This document shows, one piece after another, positions 33,054-41,728 of a stretch of DNA of 64,000 nt. Position 1 is the stretch's first letter, and every line of letters starts with the position of its first letter. Made by a program: the position numbers and the translations under genes. The DNA is from Tropicibacter sp. Alg240-R139 (GTDB taxonomy: Bacteria; Pseudomonadota; Alphaproteobacteria; Rhodobacterales; Rhodobacteraceae): NCBI RefSeq assembly GCF_900537075.1, contig NZ_UNRA01000001.1, positions 682,001 through 746,000 on the forward strand. The letters are read 5' to 3'. The notes beneath the pieces were generated by a model that made no database searches, was not told the origin of the DNA, and saw only the letters and a program-made list of their open reading frames with translations.

Positions 33054-34865
33054 ATGCGACGACAATATCGCGTGTCTAAATTGATGCGCTCCCAAACGAT
33101 GCTATCCGCTGCTAAGGCGCAAATTGCGGCAGGTCGGAAAGTGATTTTAACATATGGCGTTCGTGAAGACGGGCGCTGTTCATGCAAGCGCGAGGGCTGC
33201 GCGTCTCCGGGCAAACACCCTTTGCCCAAGTTTTTCCCAAACGGCGTTCATAGCGCGACCGATGATATCGAAGCGGTTCAAAAAGCTCTGCGGCGGCACC
33301 CGGATGCAAATCTCGCAATAGCCCTTGAGGGATTAACGGTCGTCGATGTCGATGGAGATGAAGGGCGAAAAGCAGTTAAGCGCCTCGACCTCCCCGATAC
33401 CGTCAAAGTCTTCACCGGACGCGGCTATCATCTCTACTACGAAGGTGAGATTTCTGATGGTACGTTCAAGGGTGAAAAACTCGACGTTTTGACCGGTGGC
33501 AGCCGGATGGTGATGGTGCCGCCCAGCATGCATCCCATCGGCAAACGTTACAATCACTCGGCGCGGGCACCAAATCGCGCGGCCAGAGTGCCAAAGAACC
33601 TGAGCAGACTAAAATCCGAGAAGACCGGGCGACGACATGAAAAGACGCAATCGAGTTCATCTGATCTCGTCATCAAGAGTGGAGCCCGCAACGATTTCTT
33701 CTTCCGTACTTCCTGCTTCCTGCGTCGCCGGTTTGAGGACGAAGATGCGGTTGAGGCCATGCTGGAAGCGCTGAATGACGAATTCACCGAAACCCCCTTG
33801 TCAACGGGTGAACTGCATTCTGTGATCCAAAGCAGTGGAAACTACGTTGAGGACACCACAGCCCTGTTCGGCCCACCAAAGACAACCGAACCCTTGCCGA
33901 TGGAGTTCCTGTATTATCCTTATATTCCGTATTTCGGCGTGACTCTCCTTGCGGGTAATCCCGGTATGGGTAAGTCGCTTTTGGTGACCAAACTGATCGC
34001 TGCGGTGACTACAGGGACGCCTTGGCCGTTCACGGACGAGTGTGCGCCGAAAGGCAAGGTCCTCATGCTGTCTGCTGAAGACAACTGGCAGAGGGTGACA
34101 TTGCCGCGATTGCTAGAGAACAACGCGGACATCAACCAAATCCGGGTGATGAACCGCTTCAAAATTTTGTCGCCAGAGAACCTTGAGGCGATGGCGCGTT
34201 ACATCGAGCAAGAGCGGCCCAAGCTGGTCGTGATCGACACGCTGACCGCCTACATGGGCAGTGGGCGAGATATGAACCGACAAAACGAAGTAGGCGAGTT
34301 TCTCGGGCGGTTGACCGAGATCGCGGAAGATGCCGGATGTGCAGTGTTGGCCATTGGCCACCTGAACAAGCAGTCGGCAGAACACCCGTTGTACCGGATC
34401 GTCGGCTCCATCGGCTTTGCTGCAAGTATCCGGTCTGCGCTTTTCTATGGGACGGACCCAACCGATCGGTCGCGCTTCGCGTTGGCGCACGGCAAGGCCA
34501 ATGCGAGCGAACTCGGAAAGACCATAATTTTCGAGCGTTTCGGTGGAGGCCGCGACGGAACACCGGTCCTGCACCCGGTGGAATTCTCAGACGCGAATGA
34601 AGCTGAGGTTTGCAGGGTCGAGACAAATACGGTCGGTAGACCCGCGTCGGCGACTGATGCAGCGAGGGTTTTTATTCTCGAATTTCTTTCCGAAAAACCG
34701 GTCAGGTGGGAGAAGGTCGAAAGCGCTGTGACAGCCCGGAGCCTTGCATCTGCCGGTACTTTGAACGCCCTACGGGCTGAAATGGCAAAGTCCGGCGAGA
34801 TCGAGCAAGTGGGCAAGGGAAAAAGTACGCGCTGGAAGCTCGGGCAGCCCAGCGCCGAGGACTGA
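33054..34865 (+). CDS. bifunctional primase-polymerase / RecA-fold replication ATPase (island 1)
   Basis: 603 residues. The N-terminal PrimPol domain (~20-165) shows CSCKREGCASPGKHP and VVDVDGDEG with its acidic pair. The C-terminal domain is a RepA/hexameric-helicase-like ATPase: Walker A GNPGMGKS (~301), Walker B KLVVIDTLTAY, and a downstream IGHLNKQS. It primes and unwinds the island's own replication origin. The ATG follows TTGAGGTGA. In island 2 the ATPase is a separate gene (50054), so this is a fused version of the module. A strong inverted repeat directly after the stop is the candidate origin. Confidence 0.88.
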   Translation: MRRQYRVSKLMRSQTMLSAAKAQIAAGRKVILTYGVREDGRCSCKREGCASPGKHPLPKFFPNGVHSATDDIEAVQKALRRHPDANLAIALEGLTVVDVDGDEGRKAVKRLDLPDTVKVFTGRGYHLYYEGEISDGTFKGEKLDVLTGGSRMVMVPPSMHPIGKRYNHSARAPNRAARVPKNLSRLKSEKTGRRHEKTQSSSSDLVIKSGARNDFFFRTSCFLRRRFEDEDAVEAMLEALNDEFTETPLSTGELHSVIQSSGNYVEDTTALFGPPKTTEPLPMEFLYYPYIPYFGVTLLAGNPGMGKSLLVTKLIAAVTTGTPWPFTDECAPKGKVLMLSAEDNWQRVTLPRLLENNADINQIRVMNRFKILSPENLEAMARYIEQERPKLVVIDTLTAYMGSGRDMNRQNEVGEFLGRLTEIAEDAGCAVLAIGHLNKQSAEHPLYRIVGSIGFAASIRSALFYGTDPTDRSRFALAHGKANASELGKTIIFERFGGGRDGTPVLHPVEFSDANEAEVCRVETNTVGRPASATDAARVFILEFLSEKPVRWEKVESAVTARSLASAGTLNALRAEMAKSGEIEQVGKGKSTRWKLGQPSAED

Positions 34866-34867
34866 TC

Positions 34868-34901
34868 GTTATAATAATTCGTGTACAATAATTTTTATAA
34901 C
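34868..34901. repeat. AT-rich inverted repeat, candidate replication origin of island 1
   Basis: GTTATAATAATT pairs with AATTTTTATAAC (arms at 34868 and 34890-34901), starting two bases after the PrimPol-AAA stop. The island 2 ATPase gene is also followed by an inverted repeat. Either an origin element or a terminator is possible. Confidence 0.4.
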
Positions 34902-34986
34902 GAACGAGAGGCGGGCTCAGGTCCGTCTTTCGCTTTTCTGGGGGCTAGCGCGAAAAAGGGCTGCGGAGCGGCTAGGAGCTGAAAAT

Positions 34987-35190
34987 CTCGGCAGTATGCA
35001 TGACACCTTGTCCGTCCATAGGGCGCGCGCTGTTAAAAAAAACGCCTCCCCCCATCCTCCATTTGGTCGCCTTGCGATAGCGGTGCAGTTAGCGATGGGC
35101 TAGACGCCTCAGGGTGACACGAGGATCATGTATCAGTCTGTCGGGTTCGAGCCGGGGACAAATAACTGAGTCTTTTCATGCAGTCCGCAT
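34987..35190. other. non-coding block conserved between islands, copy 1
   Basis: Shares long runs with 51182-51400: CTCGGCAGTATGCATGAC, GCGCGCGC, a run of A followed by CCTCCCCCCATCC, and CTGAGTCTTTTCA. No gene fits. Position between the replication ATPase and the convergent membrane-protein gene suggests origin, packaging or small-RNA function. Confidence 0.55.
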
Positions 35191-35262
35191 TGGCGATGTA
35201 TTCCGGCATCGCTCGCTGGGTTCCACTCGGGTAACAAACGGGTTGGTTGGGCGCACTCATGT

Positions 35263-35493
35263 TCATTCTTGCACCCAGCCTTTGCGGTGAAAGTGGCGCA
35301 ACACGATGGCGCGATTGTACAGCGGGAAGCCGATCCACAGGCCGTTGGCCGTGAGCAGCGAAAGGATTGCCCACAACCACATCCCCTTGAACAGGTAGTA
35401 GAGCGGGCCGAACAGTAGGCACCACAGGCGGTGCCAATTCCCCAAAATGGTTTTCGTTTGGTCGTTAAAGGTCCATGTCGCGCGTATGGTCAT
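35263..35493 (-). CDS. short membrane protein of the island core, DUF2628-like (island 1)
   Basis: 76 residues: a soluble start (MTIRATWTFND), then two hydrophobic segments (LWCLLFGPLYYLFKGMWLW and ILSLLTANGLWIGF), then YNRAIVLRHFHRKGW. The FGPxYxLxKxMW layout resembles DUF2628 proteins. The island 2 homologue (51429) is nearly identical in the core. Function unknown. As a conserved gene of both islands it may act in element stability, exclusion or host membrane change. Confidence 0.7.
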   Translation of the reverse strand: MTIRATWTFNDQTKTILGNWHRLWCLLFGPLYYLFKGMWLWAILSLLTANGLWIGFPLYNRAIVLRHFHRKGWVQE

Positions 35494-35783
35494 TGCCGAT
35501 GTCCTCGCTGGCTGGTTGCAATGCCAGCGCAATAAGATCGGGGACCGTCGCCCGTCAGGGTAATTCCCGCGCGGAGGGGTGAGAACACAGGGTAAGACAT
35601 GCTGGGGACAACCGAGGGGCGATACACTCAAAGCCGACGCTCTGCGCGGCGCACAGGGGCCAGCACTGGCCTTAGCGGCGCTCGTGTCGCAACATAACGA
35701 TCAACTCGGTCATGAGGCCCTCTGGCTCAATGTAACGCCGCCGCGCGCGCCTTAGGCTCTCTGCCTTCGGGGTTATTTGCAGG

Positions 35784-36164
35784 TCACTCTGAGTTGCATA
35801 CTGGCAGCCGTCCATGCACGCGAACGTATTCCCAGATCAGCCGCCGCTCGGCATAGGCGATGTAGGGGCGCAAGATTTCCGGCTTTGTGTCGATACCTTC
35901 CGGCAGGTGAACCGACACGAACAGATCGGATGCGTCGCCGTTGAACACACCGTGGAAGGTAACACCACCAGCATGTCCTTTCAGTCCGGTCATAGCTGAC
36001 CTATTGAACGTGCGGATACGGTTGCGGATACCTTTCGCACCCCAAGTTCGCCCAATGTAGACAGTGTTGTCAGGCTTGCCGCGGGCAATGACGTAAACAC
36101 CTGCGCGATCTGGCAGGGTTTTGCGCTCATCCCATGCGATAGGATTGGACAGTGAAAGTTCCAA
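35784..36164 (-). CDS. GIY-YIG-like protein of the island core (island 1)
   Basis: 126 residues from a TTG start, chosen because the island 2 homologue has ATG at the aligned position. AGVYVIARGK, then TVYIGRTWGAKGIRNRIRTF is a GIY-YIG nuclease-like motif (GVYVI for GIY, VYIGRT for YIG) with a following arginine. The C-terminal EILRPYIAYAERRLIWEYV holds a conserved glutamate as in the family. A small nuclease acting on element or phage DNA is likely. It starts directly against the structured-RNA region on the opposite side from the gene at 36478. Confidence 0.75.
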   Translation of the reverse strand: MELSLSNPIAWDERKTLPDRAGVYVIARGKPDNTVYIGRTWGAKGIRNRIRTFNRSAMTGLKGHAGGVTFHGVFNGDASDLFVSVHLPEGIDTKPEILRPYIAYAERRLIWEYVRVHGRLPVCNSE

Positions 36165-36177
36165 CAGACCCCGATCC

Positions 36178-36365
36178 GCGAGCGCCCTCGCAATTGACTG
36201 GTGATCGGGGTGTTAGAAAACCGCACGTACACGGTCCCTGCGCCTTTAGCCGGGGCCTGTTGTATAACACAGGCACCCCGACCATAGGGTCAAAGGTGTT
36301 CAGTCGATTTCTCGACCTAGTACGTGCGGGGTTTCTAAGCCCCAACATGGCCGCGTCTGCCATGT
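36178..36365 (+). ncRNA. structured RNA region, C4/CI-like antisense immunity candidate (island 1)
   Basis: Conserved with 52287-52478. Features in order: hairpin GCGAG-CGCC-CTCGC (36178-36191); a 5' specificity arm (36207-36230) with TTAGAAA and GCACGTAC; a core hairpin CCTGT-N8-ACAGG (36256-36273); hairpin GTCGA-TTTC-TCGAC (36303-36316); the complementary 3' arm (36320-36343) with GTACGTGC and TTTCTAA; hairpin ACATGGC-N7-GCCATGT (36345-36365). Several stems differ in sequence from island 2 yet still pair. A cis-encoded antisense segment upstream of its own target resembles C4/CI RNAs. The strand is inferred from the downstream gene at 36478. Confidence 0.6.
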
Positions 36366-36477
36366 CGAGATCAGTGGTAGCAGCAATCTAAGAGAAGCTA
36401 AAGATGTTGTGGGGTTGTCCCTGACACGCTTGCTGATCTCGTCTTATCGATCTGCATCAGAAATCTAGGAGATCGAA

Positions 36478-36684
36478 ATGTCCGACATCATCACGCTTAA
36501 AGCCCTTTGCGAAGAACTCAAGATCGACCCACGCGAAGCTCGCGAACGTCTGCGCGCCGCCGCCAGTGACGCCAAGGCGAACCCCGAACTGGCGAAAGCC
36601 CGCAAGCCGCGTTCGCCTTGGCAATGGGTGAAGGGGTCTAAAGCTCTGCAAGACGCTCAGAAGGTGCTCAGGTCTAACCCATAG
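36478..36684 (+). CDS. small conserved island protein behind the RNA region (island 1)
   Basis: 68 residues; TAGGAGA precedes the ATG. The start (MSDIITLKALCEELKIDPREARERLRAA) looks like a helix-turn-helix, and PRSPWQWVKGSKAL follows a short basic linker. The island 2 homologue is nearly identical (52591). Similar small proteins occur elsewhere in alphaproteobacteria, without a known function to my knowledge. The ~110-base leader is conserved too, so its translation may be controlled by the RNA. By analogy with P1/P4 it could be the regulated anti-repressor-like product; this is inference. Confidence 0.7.
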   Translation: MSDIITLKALCEELKIDPREARERLRAAASDAKANPELAKARKPRSPWQWVKGSKALQDAQKVLRSNP

Positions 36685-36879
36685 CCACAAATCTGTTGAA
36701 AAGGCATGTGAACTTGCAGTTGATGCCTTCGCAGCCCATCAATGCGCACGACATAAGTAAGCGCGGCATGTTGTGCAAGAGACGAGAATACGACATAATG
36801 ATAGTGCTGCAAGCAACGACGCGCTTGTCAATTTTTCGTTGCGCAATCAAAATCAAAAAGGCCGCGACGGGGAACTCAC
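36685..36879. other. intergenic spacer before cargo
   Basis: 195 bases between the conserved small gene and the first methyltransferase. Core similarity to island 2 ends here, marking the cargo insertion point. Nothing else is visible. Confidence 0.5.
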
Positions 36880-38217
36880 ATGCTGTCAGAAAATGATGTA
36901 GAACCACTATTTGATATCAGTGCCCTGTATCGTCACTACGCCGCACTTGAGCAGAGCATTCAGGTAAATGAGCAATCCACTAAAACCACCTATCGGTCGC
37001 CCGTAAACTTCATTGAGTCGATGCAAAAACCGAGGCATCGGTGGTTTCCATACAAAGAAGGCTTTTCACCCTCTTTTGTAGAGGATTTTCTAACTGCAGG
37101 CGTATCGATCAAAGATGGATTGATATTGGACCCATTTTCAGGTTCAGGCACTACGGCACTGGTAGCCGGAGAAAAGGGGCTTCGTGGATTGGGTTACGAT
37201 GTAAGTCCATTAACTGATTTCGTCGCGAGGACAAAGGCCGTAACAATGAGTGCGGCAGAGCTGAATGACTTCAAGAGCCACCTTGAGGGGTTTGCCAAAT
37301 CAGCACTCGATAAGCGTGCGCCCACACCGGATAACGAAACGGTCAACCGCTATTTTGAACCTGTCGTTTTGGATGCGCTAATGAGGGTGAAAGGCTATTA
37401 TTTGCAAATTGACTGCCCTAAGGCAAAGTCACTATTCAAGCTGGCTTTTCTAACCGCAATCGAGCCGTTTTCGACGCATAGAAAAGCCGGTAATGGCGTG
37501 AAGAAGAAGACCAATTATTCTTTTCTCGAGTCGAGCCAAGATAGCATCCGTGTCTTAAAAAATTTCATACTTGAAAAGTTGGAGATGTTTGCTCTTGATA
37601 TCGAGCAAACGTCAAGGTTTTCTCCACCTAAATTTCTTCAACAGTCGTGCTTAGGTTCCGCTCTGCCGAGTGAAGTTGAGGACGTAAGCGCCGTACTGAC
37701 TTCTCCGCCTTATGCAAATTGTTTCGACTATAGCAAAATTTACATGTCGGAACTTTGGATGGGGGACTTTTTCTCATCTAAAATGGATCAAAAGAATTTC
37801 CGAGAGGCCTCTGTTCGCTCTCACGTCCACGCGACTTGGTCCGATAGATATACCGAATTTGGGGTTCCTGTTGTCGATGACATTATCAGGCCCTACATCG
37901 AAACACAAAAATTATGGTCTCCGAGGATAGGAAGTATGCTGTCTGGGTATTTTGCCGATCTGGGAAACCTTCTCACAAACCTGAAGCCTAGGCTTCGGAG
38001 CAACGCCAAGTTGGGTTTTGTTGTGGGAAATTCGTTCTATGGCGGCGTTGCGATTGCAACCGATCTTCTATTGGCAGAACTAGGTAGAAGCAAAGGCTAT
38101 GTCGTGGAGGAAGTCCGAGTGTACCGGGGGATCATCCCCTCTTCCCAACAGTACCAAAAATTGGGGAACAACCGTAAGTACATGCGCGAAAGCATGGTCG
38201 TTCTCCGGAGACTGTAG
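36880..38217 (+). CDS. DNA methyltransferase 1 of a two-MTase restriction-modification set (TSPPY type)
   Basis: 445 residues. SAM motif I is LDPFSGSGTTALVAGE (~84-99) and catalytic motif IV is TSPPYAN (~273). The S/T-PPY tetrapeptide points to N4-methylcytosine or N6-methyladenine methylation of DNA. GGGGA precedes the ATG. Its stop TAG is directly followed by the ATG of a second, related methyltransferase. Paired MTases usually serve an asymmetric recognition site, each modifying one strand. The nuclease candidate is the DUF3883 gene at 39530. Confidence 0.87.
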   Translation: MLSENDVEPLFDISALYRHYAALEQSIQVNEQSTKTTYRSPVNFIESMQKPRHRWFPYKEGFSPSFVEDFLTAGVSIKDGLILDPFSGSGTTALVAGEKGLRGLGYDVSPLTDFVARTKAVTMSAAELNDFKSHLEGFAKSALDKRAPTPDNETVNRYFEPVVLDALMRVKGYYLQIDCPKAKSLFKLAFLTAIEPFSTHRKAGNGVKKKTNYSFLESSQDSIRVLKNFILEKLEMFALDIEQTSRFSPPKFLQQSCLGSALPSEVEDVSAVLTSPPYANCFDYSKIYMSELWMGDFFSSKMDQKNFREASVRSHVHATWSDRYTEFGVPVVDDIIRPYIETQKLWSPRIGSMLSGYFADLGNLLTNLKPRLRSNAKLGFVVGNSFYGGVAIATDLLLAELGRSKGYVVEEVRVYRGIIPSSQQYQKLGNNRKYMRESMVVLRRL

Positions 38218-39459
38218 ATGGAAATCACAACTACGTTTAGAGAACTGCAGTGGGGAGCTGAAATCCAGTTTCCCAACAGTCGCGGCCTATCAAAATCACC
38301 TCATTTCGTCGGAGGCAGGTATCCTTGTCGAAGCGTAGCGTTCGTACCCAGGATAATCATAGATGACTTTTCTGGGACCGCAGAAAATTTCAGTATTCTT
38401 GACCCGTTCATGGGGTCGGGAACTACTGCGATCGAAGCTGTTCGCCGCGCAAATTCAGTGCATGGAGTGGAAGTTGACCCGTACGCGCGATTGATAGCAA
38501 CGGTGGCCGCCCGGAAGTATTCCCAAGACGAAATTCAAGAACTAGAATCACTGGTGTTAGAAATAGGTTCAAAAGTTGATAGCCAGAAGCCCGATAAGGC
38601 TCTGCTTCCAGAGCTGAAGAACATCAATTACTGGTTTGGAGAAACAAACTTCTCTGAACTTTTGAAATTAAAGTCTGCAATATTTGATGCTACCAACGAG
38701 GGAATGGCGCGTGATTTTCTGCTGGCCGCTTTCGGCGACATTATTCGCGCCTGCTCGAAAGCCGAAAGGCAATCCCTCAAGCCTTACATTTCAAAAAAGT
38801 ACGTGAAACAACCCAAGCCCGTACTGGCAGAATTCTTGAGAATTGCGCCAAAGTATGTACAAGCAGTCGCGCAGAGCAGCGACCACAAATGTGATGGAAT
38901 TATCTGGGAAGGGCAGGATGCAACGGAATTCGGCACTTCTAAGTCAATTGACCTCGCAATAACATCGCCCCCCTACATCAACGCGATGGACTACACACGC
39001 TGCATCAAGCTGGAAAGCGCATGGATTGGCACAGCCGACGACGCCGCAATTCGCGCAGTTCGCAACGCACAACTCGGTGAAAGCGTTCGACGCCACCAAG
39101 TAACCGATGATGAATTCATTTCTTCAATTGCGATCAAACACTTTGGCGATCTTGAGGCAATCGATGAGGTGAAATTCAAGACAGCTTTAGCTTTTTTTGA
39201 TGATATGAAAGGGAATCTGAGATCGGTATTCAATTCTTTGAAAGCCGGAGGCATCTACTACATCATCATAGGGAACAGCAAAATTCGCGGCATCGATGTT
39301 CCCACTCATCTGGCAATCGCAGACATCGCAACTGAACTTGGCTACAAGTGGGAAAAATACTTCCAGTATCGGATCAAAGATCATCGCACATCCATCCCTC
39401 GCGGAGATCGAGGCGGAAAGATTGAATTTGAGCATGTACTTGGTTTGGTAAAACCCTAA
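38218..39459 (+). CDS. DNA methyltransferase 2 of the set (TSPPY type)
   Basis: 413 residues. Motif I is LDPFMGSGTTAIEAV (~61-76) and motif IV is TSPPYINAMDYTR (~249). It begins immediately after the stop of methyltransferase 1 with no gap, so the two are made together. It is similar in plan but clearly diverged from its neighbour, as expected for strand-specific partners of a type IIS-like system. A 70-bp gap separates it from the nuclease candidate. Confidence 0.87.
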   Translation: MEITTTFRELQWGAEIQFPNSRGLSKSPHFVGGRYPCRSVAFVPRIIIDDFSGTAENFSILDPFMGSGTTAIEAVRRANSVHGVEVDPYARLIATVAARKYSQDEIQELESLVLEIGSKVDSQKPDKALLPELKNINYWFGETNFSELLKLKSAIFDATNEGMARDFLLAAFGDIIRACSKAERQSLKPYISKKYVKQPKPVLAEFLRIAPKYVQAVAQSSDHKCDGIIWEGQDATEFGTSKSIDLAITSPPYINAMDYTRCIKLESAWIGTADDAAIRAVRNAQLGESVRRHQVTDDEFISSIAIKHFGDLEAIDEVKFKTALAFFDDMKGNLRSVFNSLKAGGIYYIIIGNSKIRGIDVPTHLAIADIATELGYKWEKYFQYRIKDHRTSIPRGDRGGKIEFEHVLGLVKP

Positions 39460-39529
39460 AACTCATTCCCTTACTGCCTACGGCATGGCATCTTTCTTGA
39501 AGAGATAGATTCTATGCTGGCAAGGTGCG

Positions 39530-41254
39530 ATGGCGGTAAATTCACAGTTCCTGTTCTTCTATATTGATGAGCTGATCAAACATCATTGGGTAGACTGGCT
39601 TGAGGGGCCACTCGCCTCGATACCAGCAGATGAGCATAAGGGCTTGCGTGGGTTCCAAGGAGCGGTAGGCGATACAGGGGCTGGGCCGAGAACGCGAGCC
39701 GGGGAAGCTTACCAGCTAGGCATTCTCTCCGGTCGTATCGTTAAACCTCAAGTCGCAGGCGCTGCGTTTCCATCCGGATGGCAAAGTGTAATTGAGGGGC
39801 GCGTTCCGGCAACAAGACTCGGATTCTATTCATATGTTATTGGCAAGGCGCTGCGCGAAAACCCTAGCGACCCGAACCTTGAGCGTGCGCTCGACTGCTT
39901 AGCTAGTATTTTCATTCTGCACATCGGCTTTAAGGTAGATGAACGATGGTTCAACACTGTGCTTATCTTCCAGTTTGCACTCAATCAATTGGAGAGTTCC
40001 TTAAAGCGTGAGTTGAGCAACAGGGAGATTAGGTATCTCTCCGCAGCAGTAATCCACACCCTTAACAGCGATGAACGTAAGCTGTTGCTTGAGCCTTACA
40101 TCTCTGACCAACAGATCACAGGTCTTCGACTCGATCTTAAGGACTCACCCATTCAATATTTTAAGCTAGCTGATTTAGTTACAATCGTTGAGGAAAATAA
40201 GATAAAAACTGGCGCATTCAAAAAAGACAAAGCATCTTTGTTTTGGGCCGACCCAACTCGGGGTATTTTCTCTCGCGCGGCACGCTCGCAAGGCACCCAA
40301 GTGATCCAAGAGTTGATGAAGGTCGATCAAGGGCTTGCAGGTTTGGGCAAGGAAAACCTTTTGAATGAAACCCTTGATGCAATTCAAGCTAATGTCGACA
40401 ATATTGGGATTTTCTCTGTTGCCGATGAGAAGTTTACAGATTTCCCACAGCTTTTGAACGAATGGCAAGACTTAGAGGCTGAACTGTTCGATGCAACCAA
40501 TAAGGCGGCGGAGTCTGTCGAACTAGATACAGCACCGCCGCTGTGGTCGTTGTCACAGAAAGAAATTCGTGGAACGGTACAGGCGAAAGTGGCCCGGCTT
40601 CCGGCCGCTGGTCAAAACAAGCCAGCCGCAGCGATGAATGCAAGCGATACTGAACTCGAACAGGCCGGCCAGACATCAGAAAATAGTAAGTCCCCAAATA
40701 AGACTACCTCTCCGAAACTTGTGCTGCCAGACGACGAAGCTATTCAAGATATTCTTGATCGGGAATTCGATCAAATTATGGAACAACCGCCAGTCGCCGA
40801 CACCAAACCCAAAAAGGCAAGCGAACCGGGTAAGGCACGTGCAAAAAAGACGGACTATGCAGAGAAGGACGCCCGAAATCGGAAGTTGGGGGAATCGGGA
40901 GAGCTGTTCATACTCAGATATGAGATTCAAAAGCTCATTCGCGCTGGTCAGAGTGAATTGGCTAAGCGTGTAAGTTGGGTATCCAAAGAACTTGGGGATG
41001 GTCTTGGCTATGACATCAGGTCGTTTGAAATTGATGGAAGTGAAATTTTCTTAGAGGTGAAGACAACCACAAGCGGTAGAGCCGCCCCATTTTTTGTGTC
41101 GGCCAACGAAGTCTCTGTGTCTGAAGTGAAAGGTGCTTCTTATCGTTTGGTAAGAGTATACGGCTTTCCCAATCAGCCCCGATTTTTCACGCTAAACGGC
41201 AGCCTGTCAGTCTCGCTTCAGCTTGAAGCCACGTCTTATCGCGCTCGAGTTTGA
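39530..41254 (+). CDS. restriction endonuclease candidate with C-terminal DUF3883 nuclease-like domain
   Basis: 574 residues. The C-terminal ~110 residues hold the DUF3883 PD-(D/E)XK-like core: LGESGELFILRYEIQKL, then GDGLGYDIRSFE and EIFLEVKTT with the Asp and Glu-x-Lys expected for metal-dependent DNA cleavage. A low-complexity linker (~360-440, rich in Lys, Pro and Ala) separates this from an N-terminal domain (~1-340) that I do not recognise and that probably reads the DNA site. It is the last gene of island 1, directly behind two methyltransferases, so it is the natural restriction subunit. Confidence 0.75.
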   Translation: MAVNSQFLFFYIDELIKHHWVDWLEGPLASIPADEHKGLRGFQGAVGDTGAGPRTRAGEAYQLGILSGRIVKPQVAGAAFPSGWQSVIEGRVPATRLGFYSYVIGKALRENPSDPNLERALDCLASIFILHIGFKVDERWFNTVLIFQFALNQLESSLKRELSNREIRYLSAAVIHTLNSDERKLLLEPYISDQQITGLRLDLKDSPIQYFKLADLVTIVEENKIKTGAFKKDKASLFWADPTRGIFSRAARSQGTQVIQELMKVDQGLAGLGKENLLNETLDAIQANVDNIGIFSVADEKFTDFPQLLNEWQDLEAELFDATNKAAESVELDTAPPLWSLSQKEIRGTVQAKVARLPAAGQNKPAAAMNASDTELEQAGQTSENSKSPNKTTSPKLVLPDDEAIQDILDREFDQIMEQPPVADTKPKKASEPGKARAKKTDYAEKDARNRKLGESGELFILRYEIQKLIRAGQSELAKRVSWVSKELGDGLGYDIRSFEIDGSEIFLEVKTTTSGRAAPFFVSANEVSVSEVKGASYRLVRVYGFPNQPRFFTLNGSLSVSLQLEATSYRARV

Positions 41255-41310
41255 TTGAGTTGTTTTTCTAGTTAGCCACTCTTCTACGGCGATCTGATGA
41301 TAGCTATTTG

Positions 41311-41331
41311 CTACCCCAATGATACCCAAGA
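41311..41331 (+). repeat. integrase arm-type repeat, island 1 right
   Basis: Tandem ACCC-N7-ACCC motif, 69 bases before att repeat B. It matches 19 of 21 bases with 26364-26384 and has the same orientation. Confidence 0.55.
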
Positions 41332-41400
41332 CGAAGCTGGGCTCATCTTCAAAATTCGAGGCCAAGCCTAATACATTGCTTTTACTTGGTAAAAATGGTT

Positions 41401-41441
41401 CCCGGGGGCGGAATCGAACCACCGACACGAGGATTTTCAAT
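41401..41441 (-). repeat. att repeat B (junction of islands 1 and 2)
   Basis: 41 bp identical to repeats A and C. The flanking bases before it read GGTT instead of GGTG, so this copy has one change in the acceptor-stem part of the half-tRNA. It is the shared right end of island 1 and left end of island 2. Confidence 0.9.
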
Positions 41442-41572
41442 TTTCCTAGGTTTCCATTCAGACTCTCGCAACTTGCTGCGAGCCGACGCAAAAAGTCTTT
41501 AGCTTCAATACTGTGTGGTCTCCAATCAATCGCAGGGAAAACCAGTCCGTTTCATTCAAGCTCACCACTCTC

Positions 41573-41591
41573 GGCACCCATCAGGCACCCA
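41573..41591 (+). repeat. integrase arm-type repeat, island 2 left
   Basis: GGCACCCATCAGGCACCCA, an ACCC-N7-ACCC tandem, 131 bases inside att repeat B. Extended to 21 bases it matches 18 with the copy at 56642-56662. Confidence 0.55.
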
Positions 41592-41728
41592 GCGGCCACA
41601 CTTACTGGCCATAACGCTCCAAAAAAGCTTGTTTTTTTGGCTTCCCCATTTCGGGTTTCAGGCGAGTGGAATGGTCGATATCCTAGACCCTAGTTCACCT
41701 GTCCTATCGTTTTGAAAGTTCCCGCATA

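Larger units (their letters stand above)
26191..41441. mobile_element. island 1: integrative element at tRNA-Phe
   Basis: About 15.2 kb bounded by two identical 41-bp copies of the tRNA-Phe 3' half (26191-26231 and 41401-41441). It contains a tyrosine integrase (30020), an AlpA-like regulator, primase-like and PrimPol-AAA genes, a GIY-YIG-like gene, and cargo at both ends: an unknown three-gene operon plus an HNH gene on the left, restriction-modification on the right. No capsid, portal or conjugation genes are present, so it is a satellite- or P4-like integrative element rather than a complete phage or ICE. It shares core order with island 2. Confidence 0.85.
41255..41728. other. gene-free island junction region
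   Basis: No gene. It holds the right arm repeat of island 1, att repeat B, and the left arm repeat of island 2, and lies between the two islands' cargo. Confidence 0.7.

Noticed and set aside
36696-36896. 66-codon frame between the small protein and methyltransferase 1
   Set aside because: No ribosome site, no similarity, and it overlaps the methyltransferase start.
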